13,445 bases of DNA from the NCBI GenBank assembly GCA_002393195.1, contig DGIK01000132.1, positions 1 to 13,445 of the forward strand. The letters run 5' to 3'. Shown piece by piece: positions 8,063-13,445 of this stretch (position 1 is the first letter of the stretch; each line of letters begins with the position of its first letter). Both the position numbers and the translations under genes were made by a program. A model generated the notes under the pieces. That model had not been told where the DNA came from. It was given only the letters and a program-made list of their open reading frames with translations, and did not search any database. Origin of the DNA: Bacteroidales bacterium UBA3824 (GTDB lineage Bacteria > Bacteroidota > Bacteroidia > Bacteroidales > UBA3824).

Positions 8063-8155
8063 GTTATGTGTTTTTAATGCAAAAAGTGGACTATTTTACA
8101 TTTCTTGTTGTTTTGTTGCACCAATTTTTTTGATGGTTTGTATTGTCTGGTTGTA

Positions 8156-8163
8156 TAATTTTG
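8156..8163 (+). promoter_or_regulatory. Probable -7 element of the cooS operon promoter
   Basis: TAATTTTG matches the Bacteroidota -7 consensus and lies 25 bases before ATG 8189, giving a leader of about 15-20 bases. TTTG candidates upstream (8129-8132 and 8137-8140) are 23 and 15 bases away, neither at the preferred 19-21, so the -33 part is weak. That could mean an activator is needed. The rest of the 126-base gap after the guaB terminator shows no clear operator repeat. Confidence 0.5.
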
Positions 8164-8188
8164 TGCCGAGTTTTATACATACGGCAAA

Positions 8189-10318
8189 ATGGAGCAGCAA
8201 GAACATATTCACGACCACGGTCACAATCACAATCATACAAGCGACCACGGTCATACGCATACACATCGCAATCTTATCGGTTTCGACGAGCATGGCATAC
8301 CTACTGTGCTTGTAGAGGCGGACAGCACGCATACTCACATCGACGAGCATGGCAATGTCTATCAACACATGCACGAGGCGGAGTTTACCGCCGATTATAT
8401 GAAGGCGGTGGCAGAGTACAAGAAGACTTTTCCGTCGAGGCAGGATGTCTATGACCAGACGCCCGACCCAGCCGTCCGTGAGTTGATGCTCCGAATGGAA
8501 CAGATAGGCATCGACGATGCTTTTGAGAGGTTCGACAAGCAAAAGCCGCAATGCAACTTTGGCCTTAGCGGCGTTTGTTGCAAGATTTGCAACATGGGGC
8601 CGTGCCGGATTACGCCCAAGGCGCAGAGAGGCGTCTGCGGTGCCGATGCCGACCTCATTGTGGCGCGCAATCTTCTTCGTGCCGGAGCGTCGGGCGTGGC
8701 GCAGCACGGCATGCACGCACGCGAAGTGATTCTGTCGCTCAAGTGGGCGGCGGAGGGCAGGCTCAATATTCCTATCGTTGGCAAATACAAGGTAAAACAG
8801 ATAGCCCGCGCCATGGGCATCAAGGTGGACCGTCGTCCCTTCAACAAAGTGGCGTCCGAACTTGCCGACGCGCTCCTTGCCGACCTTTCGAGGACCATCC
8901 CCGCCCCCCACAATACTATCGCGGCATGTGCTCCCAAGGAACGTCAGGACACTTGGCGGAGGCTCGACATAATGCCCATTAGCGCATACCACGAAGTATT
9001 TGAGGCATACCACAAGACCGGCTGCGCCACCGATGGCGATTGGAAAAGCGTCCTGCAACAGTTTTTGCGGTGCGGCTTGGCGTTTACGTTTTCGGGAGTT
9101 GTAGGTTCTGGTATTGCCACTGACGCACTTTTTGGCGTGGGCGATAGGGTAACGTCCAAGGTGAATGTAGGCGCGTTGCAAAAGGGATATGTCAATATTG
9201 CCGTGCATGGGCATCTGCCTACGTTGGTGAGCCAGATTGTCAAGACCGGGCTGTCGCCGGAGTATGAGGCCAAGGCGAGGGCAGCCGGAGCCAAGGGCAT
9301 CAAGTTTTATGGAATATGCTGTTCGGGACTCTCGGCGATGTACAGATATGCCGGGGTGATACCGCTTAGCAATGCCGTTACAGCCGAACTCGTGCTTGCC
9401 ACTGGTGCTTTGGATCTTTGGGTGGCTGATGTGCAGGATGTATTTCCTGCTATCATGGATGTGGCGAGGTGTTTCAAGACCACCGTTGTTACCACTTCCG
9501 ATTCGGCGCGTCTGCCGGGGGCGGAGCATATTGGCTACGACCATACCCATTCCAATATCGAAGATACACAGGCGATAGCCGAAAGGATTTTGAATCGTGC
9601 CATCGAGAGTTTTGAGGCGAGGAAAGGCATCCCGGTCTATATTCCGCCATACGAGGTGGAGGCTGAGGTGGGATTTTCGGTAGAGTACGTTTGCAAAAGG
9701 TTTGGTTCTTTTGCCCCGATGGCTGAGGCTCTCAGGGACGGACGCATATACGGCATTGTCAATATGGTAGGCTGCAACAATCCGAAGGTGCTGTATGAAA
9801 AGGCGACGCTGGATGTTGCCGACGTCCTCCTCCAAAACAATGTACTCATCCTTAGCAACGGCTGTGCGTCGTTTCCGCTTATGAAACTTGGATATTGCCA
9901 AAAAGACGCGTGGAGTAGGGCGGGGGAGAGCCTTCGGGAGTTCCTTAAGCCAGATTTGCCGCCCGTGTGGCATGTAGGCGAGTGCATCGACAATACACGT
10001 TCGTCTGGCATTTTTGGCGGGCTTGCTGCTGCGCTTGGCAAAAATATTTATGAGATGCCTTTTGCATTTTCGTCGCCAGAATGGGGCAACGAGAAGGGTA
10101 TCGATGCCGCGCTTGGCTTTAGATTGATGGGTGTCAATAGTTATCACTGCGTGGAGGCGCAGATATATGGGTCTGCCAATGTAATCAATTTTCTCAAGGA
10201 GGGCACTCGCAGTATGCTTGGCTCGGTGATGAAGGTGAACACCGACCCCGTGAAACTCGGCGAACTCATTGTGGCAGATATGCGCGAAAAACGCAAGGCT
10301 CTGGGCTGGAAGTATTAG
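8189..10318 (+). CDS. cooS: Ni-Fe-S carbon monoxide dehydrogenase catalytic subunit with His-rich N-terminal extension
   Basis: CooS enzymes interconvert CO and CO2 at a nickel-iron-sulfur C-cluster, passing electrons through B- and D-clusters of a homodimer. This 709-residue protein has all D/B-cluster cysteines: Cys122, 130, 131, 134, 139 and 150 (QCNFGLSGVCCKICNMGPC...GVCGA). C-cluster ligands by motif are VHGH (His340/342), GICCSG (Cys378), GCNNP (Cys529), NGCA (Cys559) and GECIDN (Cys599). The proton-relay-type QHGMH (173-177) and SPEWGNEKG with Lys636 are also present. The exception is VQD at Asp417, where the family normally has VQC. Residues 1-62 hold 16 His in HxH runs plus two DEHG repeats, a likely nickel-binding extension. 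An internal ATG at 8399 (Met71) would give a normal 639-residue CooS, but the upstream frame is open, codon-like and follows the promoter. No cooC, cooF or acetyl-CoA synthase gene is in the window. An ABC transporter follows after 54 bases. CO oxidation is inferred and uncertain given Asp417. Confidence 0.93.
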   Translation: MEQQEHIHDHGHNHNHTSDHGHTHTHRNLIGFDEHGIPTVLVEADSTHTHIDEHGNVYQHMHEAEFTADYMKAVAEYKKTFPSRQDVYDQTPDPAVRELMLRMEQIGIDDAFERFDKQKPQCNFGLSGVCCKICNMGPCRITPKAQRGVCGADADLIVARNLLRAGASGVAQHGMHAREVILSLKWAAEGRLNIPIVGKYKVKQIARAMGIKVDRRPFNKVASELADALLADLSRTIPAPHNTIAACAPKERQDTWRRLDIMPISAYHEVFEAYHKTGCATDGDWKSVLQQFLRCGLAFTFSGVVGSGIATDALFGVGDRVTSKVNVGALQKGYVNIAVHGHLPTLVSQIVKTGLSPEYEAKARAAGAKGIKFYGICCSGLSAMYRYAGVIPLSNAVTAELVLATGALDLWVADVQDVFPAIMDVARCFKTTVVTTSDSARLPGAEHIGYDHTHSNIEDTQAIAERILNRAIESFEARKGIPVYIPPYEVEAEVGFSVEYVCKRFGSFAPMAEALRDGRIYGIVNMVGCNNPKVLYEKATLDVADVLLQNNVLILSNGCASFPLMKLGYCQKDAWSRAGESLREFLKPDLPPVWHVGECIDNTRSSGIFGGLAAALGKNIYEMPFAFSSPEWGNEKGIDAALGFRLMGVNSYHCVEAQIYGSANVINFLKEGTRSMLGSVMKVNTDPVKLGELIVADMREKRKALGWKY

Positions 10319-10372
10319 TAACAAAAAAAATTGAAAATAGATAATTGAATTATTATTTCTAAAAAAAGGGAT

Positions 10373-11314
10373 ATGAAGAGGAATATTTTTTTCACGATTG
10401 TAACGGCGGTTGTTTCGCTGCTGTTGTTGGCGGGATGTTCGCATCGTGGCAGCAATTCGGACAATTCGTCGCGTCAGCATGTCAAGATTGGCTATCTGCC
10501 TATCACTCATGCTGTTTCGTTGTTTGCCGCCAAGGATTTCATTGATGCTGATACCACTTGCAAGTTTGATATTGAGCTTGTTAAGTTTGGCAATTGGACC
10601 GACCTGACCGACGCTCTCAATTCGGGCAGGATAGACGGTGCGTCGGTGCTTGTGGAGCTTGCGATGGCTGCCAAATCCAAGGGCATCGGTCTCAAGGCAA
10701 TCGCCCTCGGGCACAAGGACGGCAATGTCGTTGTGGTGGGCAACGGCATCAATTCTGTGGCAGACCTCAAGGGCAAGAAGTTTGCGATACCCAATACGCA
10801 GAGCAGCCACAATATTCTGCTCAATCAGATGCTTCACGACAATGGCATGAGCATCAACGATTTGCAGGTGATACAGCTCGCCCCGCCAGAAATGCCGTAT
10901 TCGCTTAGCAATGGTTCTATCGATGGATATTGCGTTGCAGAACCATTTGGAGCGATGTCTGTAAGCAAACGTCTTGGCAAGGTATTGTACACGTCGGAAC
11001 AGCTTTGGCCCAATTCGGTGTGCTGTGCGCTTGTGCTCACCGATGCTTTTATCAACGCCAATGCCGCTATCGTGGAGCGTCTGAGGGATGTTTATCATGA
11101 TGTCAATGCGCATAATGGCAAGCAAGAGGTGTCGTCGCTGTCAAAGAAATACCTCGGACAGCCCGACGATGTGCTTGCCACATCTTTGCAGTGGATTCAT
11201 TACGACAGTTTGCACATAACAAGGTCAGATTACGACCTTTTGGTACAGAAAGTAAAGGATTTTGGCATAAGTACCAATCCGCCGTCTTATGACGATTTTG
11301 TATTCGACAAGTAG
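10373..11314 (+). CDS. ABC transporter substrate-binding lipoprotein, NrtA/SsuA/TauA-like
   Basis: This 313-residue protein has lipobox LLAGC (Cys22), so it is anchored in a membrane facing the periplasm. The mature part starts VKIGYLPITHAVSLFAAKD, the first strand and helix typical of nitrate/bicarbonate/sulfonate/taurine binding proteins (NMT1/NrtA-like, periplasmic-binding type II fold). VADLKGKKFAIP (about 128-140) and GYCVAEPFGA (185-194) are the other hallmark segments. Vicinal cysteines Cys217-Cys218 in WPNSVCCALVL are seen in the second lobe. The ligand cannot be deduced from sequence; the family covers small anions and thiamine precursors. The gene follows cooS by 54 bases of A/T-rich sequence with no terminator, containing only a short palindrome (ATAATT-G-AATTAT, 10341-10353). 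It therefore probably belongs to the cooS transcript and may bring a substrate, cofactor or metal complex relevant to the CODH. ATG 10373 gives a clean signal peptide. Confidence 0.88.
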   Translation: MKRNIFFTIVTAVVSLLLLAGCSHRGSNSDNSSRQHVKIGYLPITHAVSLFAAKDFIDADTTCKFDIELVKFGNWTDLTDALNSGRIDGASVLVELAMAAKSKGIGLKAIALGHKDGNVVVVGNGINSVADLKGKKFAIPNTQSSHNILLNQMLHDNGMSINDLQVIQLAPPEMPYSLSNGSIDGYCVAEPFGAMSVSKRLGKVLYTSEQLWPNSVCCALVLTDAFINANAAIVERLRDVYHDVNAHNGKQEVSSLSKKYLGQPDDVLATSLQWIHYDSLHITRSDYDLLVQKVKDFGISTNPPSYDDFVFDK

Positions 11315-11333
11315 ATGTATATTCGGATAAGTG

Positions 11334-12128
11334 ATGAAAAAACATTTGAAAACCTTGAAACGTGTCGCCATTTCTTTTGCCTCGGCTTTGGCTCTGTGGC
11401 AGTTGGCGTGCATGGTATTGGATGTCAACGAAAATCTTCTTCCCAGTCCCTTGCAGGCTTGGAGGGCGTTTGTGGAATTGTGCACGGTGGGGCTGCAGGG
11501 TAGTACGTCGGATGCCACTCTCTTTGTACACATTGGTGACAGCATGTGGCGTTTTGTGGTGGGGTATCTTGCCTCCACTGTAGTAGGCGTTTCGCTCGGG
11601 CTTTTGCTCGGACAGTCGCAGCGGGCGTTTGGTTATGTAAATCCTGTGGTGCAGGTCATTAGACCTATTGCGCCTATTGCTTGGCTGCCGTTCATTGTGC
11701 TTCTCATTGGCATTGGCGACCTGCCGGCTATCATCATTATATTTATTGCCGGTTTTTTTACGGTGATGCTTTCCACTGTGTCTGCCGTCAAGAAAATAGA
11801 CAAGGTATATCTCAAGGTAAGTGCTAATTTTGGGCTTTCGCGGTGGCAGCGTCTTATAAAGGTGGTCTTTCCGGCGGCATTTCCATCCATTGCGTCGAGT
11901 CTGCACATAGCTCTTGGCACATGCTGGATTTTTCTTGTGTCGGGCGAGATGGTGGGTTCGCAGACCGGGCTCGGCTTTTTGGTGATGGACGCCAAGAATT
12001 GCCTTCGAGCCGATGCACTTATCGCCGTCATTATCACGATAGGCGTAATTGGTTTTTTGCTCGACGTCCTCATTTCTGCTTTCGAGCACAAGGTGCGCGA
12101 CCTTTGGGGGCTTGGTATCAACGAATAA
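11334..12128 (+). CDS. ABC transporter permease, SsuC/TauC/NrtB-like
   Basis: This is a 264-residue inner-membrane permease of the BPD_transp_1 fold with about six spans (roughly 11-30, 72-95, 105-127, 130-152, 187-205, 227-248). The segment RPIAPIAWLPFIVLLIGIGD (110-129) and the later SGEMVGSQTGLGFLVMDAKN (203-222) are signatures of the nitrate/sulfonate/taurine importer permeases. The cytoplasmic EAA coupling loop is ANFGLSRWQRLIKVVFPAAF (164-183), which contacts the ATPase. I start at ATG 11334 rather than the GTG one codon earlier; both give the same protein apart from one Met. It lies 19 bases after the binding-protein gene and 13 bases before the ATPase gene, the usual compact importer layout. 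It probably works as a homodimer. Confidence 0.92.
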   Translation: MKKHLKTLKRVAISFASALALWQLACMVLDVNENLLPSPLQAWRAFVELCTVGLQGSTSDATLFVHIGDSMWRFVVGYLASTVVGVSLGLLLGQSQRAFGYVNPVVQVIRPIAPIAWLPFIVLLIGIGDLPAIIIIFIAGFFTVMLSTVSAVKKIDKVYLKVSANFGLSRWQRLIKVVFPAAFPSIASSLHIALGTCWIFLVSGEMVGSQTGLGFLVMDAKNCLRADALIAVIITIGVIGFLLDVLISAFEHKVRDLWGLGINE

Positions 12129-12141
12129 TATTTTCATCAAA

Positions 12142-12921
12142 ATGAGTTATATCGAAGTTAAGAATGCAACTATTAGGTACGACAACGATTTGTCGGAGCC
12201 TTTCCTTGCGCTCAGCGACGTAAGTCTCAATATAGAGCGAGGCGAATTTATATGCCTGCTTGGTGCCTCTGGCTGCGGCAAGACCACATTGCTCAATGCA
12301 ATGGCGGGATTTGAGAAGGTAACATCGGGAAGCATCACCATCGACGGCGAGGCGGTTACCAAGCCGTGCATCAGCCGCATCACTATTTTTCAAAACTACG
12401 GACTCCTGCCATGGCGCACTGTGGAGAGCAATGTTGCCCTTGGGCTTGAGGTATTGCAAGTGCCGGAGACAGAGCGCAAAGCTCGTATTGCCGCCGCATT
12501 GGAGAGCGTGGGGCTCGGCAAATTTGCCAAACATCGTCCAAACCAGCTTTCGGGCGGCATGAAACAGCGTGTAGCCATCGCGAGGGCGTTGGTGGTGAAT
12601 CCTGATATTATTTTCATGGACGAGCCGTTTGGTGCTTTGGACGCGATTACGAGGATGAAGCTTCAGGAGGATGTAAGGTCGCTGTGTGTCAGGGAAAAAA
12701 AGACGATTATTTTTGTAACGCACGACATTGAGGAGGCGGTATATTTGGCAGACCGTATCGTTGTGCTCACCCCAAATCCAGGGCGGCTCAAGGGTGTCAT
12801 CAATATTTCGATGCCGCAGACAGAGCGCGATCGCACATCGGCGGATTTCATCAAGGCAAGGGAAAAAGTCTTTGATATTTTCAATAAAAAGTCCCTCAAC
12901 GCAATCGAATATTTTATCTAA
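12142..12921 (+). CDS. ABC transporter ATP-binding protein, SsuB/TauB/NrtD-like
   Basis: This is a 259-residue cytoplasmic ATPase that powers the importer. Motifs in order: Walker [10 protein letters not shown] (41-49), Q-loop FQNYGLLPW (83-91), signature LSGGMKQR (136-143), Walker [13 protein letters not shown] (156-167) and the H-loop VTHDIEEA (192-199). FGALD and THDIEEA are typical of the nitrate/sulfonate/taurine subgroup. The start is ATG 12142; an in-frame ATG at 12049 is rejected because it lies inside the permease gene and its extra 31 residues have no family counterpart. There is no C-terminal regulatory or fused binding domain (as in NrtC), so activity is probably not gated by an internal sensor. 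It lies 13 bases after the permease gene. Confidence 0.93.
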   Translation: MSYIEVKNATIRYDNDLSEPFLALSDVSLNIERGEFICLLGASGCGKTTLLNAMAGFEKVTSGSITIDGEAVTKPCISRITIFQNYGLLPWRTVESNVALGLEVLQVPETERKARIAAALESVGLGKFAKHRPNQLSGGMKQRVAIARALVVNPDIIFMDEPFGALDAITRMKLQEDVRSLCVREKKTIIFVTHDIEEAVYLADRIVVLTPNPGRLKGVINISMPQTERDRTSADFIKAREKVFDIFNKKSLNAIEYFI

Positions 12922-12939
12922 TCGTTTATATATAATATT

Positions 12940-13278
12940 ATGTGTTGTTTTGTAGTACCAATGGCTGAGGCCATCGCCGTAACGGCGGTAAGAAGACATT
13001 TGGCAAAATCGTCGGCAAAGCACGGCGAAGTGTCCAACAAAGAAAAACTATTCAAGGTAAGCAAACTGGAATCGATGCTATGGGGCGGCACAATTTTGCT
13101 TGTTGTCGATCACGTCATCAACGGCGAACTTACATGGCTATTTCCATTTTTTACGGGCGACCCGGAGAATTTGTTGCACGAAATCCTCACTACTGGAGTT
13201 GCAATGTCAGTAATTTGCACAATAATTTGGGCATTTTGGGCTAAATTTGCCAGAAAATCTGCCTCTGCAATTGCCTAA
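12940..13278 (+). CDS. Small two-helix membrane protein starting Met-Cys-Cys; function unknown
   Basis: This 112-residue protein lies 18 bases after the ATPase gene, in line with the operon. It begins MCCFVVPMAEAIAVTAVRRH, then has a basic soluble stretch (19-42), a membrane span at about 46-60 (MLWGGTILLVVDHVI, with Asp57-His58 at its end), a loop (NGELTWLFPFFTGDPENLLH, 61-80) and a second span at about 82-101. I prefer ATG 12940 over the in-frame ATG 12961 because the MCCF-VP start recalls small hypothetical proteins of other anaerobes; this is memory, not a search. No enzymatic domain is recognised. The vicinal Cys2-Cys3 and the His near the membrane could bind a metal or cluster, or form a docking site for the importer or CooS. 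That is inference. A pure membrane-scaffold role is equally possible. Confidence 0.75.
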   Translation: MCCFVVPMAEAIAVTAVRRHLAKSSAKHGEVSNKEKLFKVSKLESMLWGGTILLVVDHVINGELTWLFPFFTGDPENLLHEILTTGVAMSVICTIIWAFWAKFARKSASAIA

Positions 13279-13288
13279 TAAGCAATCA

Positions 13289-13318
13289 TTTGAAATTTTT
13301 TTTGAAAAAAGTTTCAAA
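13289..13318 (+). other. A/T-rich stem-loop after the last gene of the cooS operon
   Basis: TTTGAAA (13289-13295) pairs with TTTCAAA (13312-13318), and the inner T-tract pairs with AAAAAA (13305-13310) past one bulged G. It begins 11 bases after the stop codon. A weaker ATTGC/GCAAT pair (13270-13286) precedes it. There is no U-tract after the stem, so it is not a classical terminator, but it may mark the operon's 3' end. Confidence 0.5.
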
Positions 13319-13322
13319 AAGA

Positions 13323-13355
13323 TTTGGAGCATATACCAAAAAGTATGTAATTTTG
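13323..13355 (+). promoter_or_regulatory. Near-ideal Bacteroidota promoter reading out of the window
   Basis: TTTG at 13323-13326, a 21-base spacer and TAATTTTG at 13348-13355 match the Bacteroidota consensus. The predicted start near 13360 is followed by a small hairpin (TGTTTC 13362-13367 with GAAACA 13375-13380) and at least 65 more bases without a convincing gene start. The target gene or RNA therefore lies beyond the edge and has a leader of over 80 bases. The remainder of 13279-13445 shows nothing else I can support; the 60-codon frame across it looks like low-complexity A/T sequence. Confidence 0.6.
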
Positions 13356-13445
13356 CATTGTTGTTTCGGAATAAGAAACACGGTTTTGCAAGTGAAAATT
13401 TGCGACGATATTTGAGAAAAATTTTTTGACAGCAAGCACAAGGCG

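Noticed and set aside
8189..8274. His-codon repeats considered as a DNA repeat array or frame artefact
   Set aside because: The CAC/CAT codons vary synonymously and the frame continues without break into conserved CooS sequence, so this is protein-level repetition.
8096..11125. A 1009-codon open frame on the minus strand opposite cooS and the binding-protein gene
   Set aside because: It lies antisense to two securely identified genes, its translation is rich in His/Arg/Ile without any recognisable domain, and it mirrors the codon usage of the plus-strand genes. It is best read as a codon-bias shadow.
11103..12140. A 345-codon open frame on the minus strand opposite the permease
   Set aside because: The translation is highly charged and low in hydrophobic order, as expected for the antisense of a membrane protein gene.
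12049..12141. Earlier in-frame start for the ATPase gene
   Set aside because: It would overlap the permease gene by 80 bases and add 31 residues with no counterpart in ABC ATPases. ATG 12142 gives the standard N-terminus.
13247..13429. A 60-codon open frame after the cooS operon
   Set aside because: It overlaps the end of the small membrane protein gene, runs across a stem-loop and a promoter, and has low-complexity A/T-driven composition.
1..13445. CRISPR arrays, tRNA or rRNA genes, insertion sequences, phage genes
   Set aside because: No spaced direct repeats, cloverleaf-like segments, transposase motifs or terminal repeats were noticed on either strand by eye.

Overview
The window looks like a piece of an anaerobic Bacteroidota (Bacteroidales-type) chromosome. 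The evidence is: lipoprotein signal peptides followed by a Lys/Glu/Asp-rich surface-export stretch; promoters of the Bacteroidota -7 type (TAnnTTTG) rather than a sigma70 -10 box; almost no Shine-Dalgarno sequences; proteins of Bacteroidota type (a DUF6057-like membrane protein and its PD40 partner); and an oxygen-sensitive nickel CO dehydrogenase. All genes lie on the + strand, in four transcription blocks.

Block 1 (1-3171) is the end of a plant-polysaccharide locus. It holds the C-terminal part of a GH10 xylanase, then a large surface lipoprotein joining a CE6/SASA-type carbohydrate acetylesterase, a GH5 glycanase, an Ig-like domain and a probable carbohydrate-binding domain. A strong intrinsic terminator closes it (3189-3231).

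Block 2 (3243-6427) is a two-gene unit with a 4-base ATGA overlap: a polytopic membrane protein with a helical-repeat C-terminal half, and a PD40 beta-propeller lipoprotein carrying one CXXCH haem-attachment motif. Its promoter abuts the start codon, so the mRNA may be leaderless. Block 3 (6492-7988) is a lone guaB (IMP dehydrogenase) of a non-E. coli-like type. An 11-bp perfect inverted repeat overlaps its promoter, and two hairpins follow it, the second a strong terminator.

Block 4 (8189-13278) is the most interesting part: cooS, then a lipoprotein substrate-binding protein, a permease and an ATPase of the nitrate/sulfonate/taurine-type ABC family, then a small two-helix membrane protein starting Met-Cys-Cys. 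The genes are 13-54 bases apart with no terminator between them, so they look like one operon. The CooS has a His-rich N-terminal extension (16 His in 62 residues) and Asp where CooS normally has a C-cluster cysteine (VQC becomes VQD), while all other cluster ligands are kept. No cooC, cooF, hydrogenase or acetyl-CoA synthase gene is seen in the window. This is the best candidate for an undescribed system: a stand-alone, altered CODH tied to a dedicated importer and a small membrane protein. The window ends with a near-ideal Bacteroidota promoter (13323-13355) firing toward a gene beyond the edge.

No tRNA, rRNA, CRISPR array, insertion sequence or origin was seen. No gene-free stretch exceeds 300 bases; the longest is 13279-13445.
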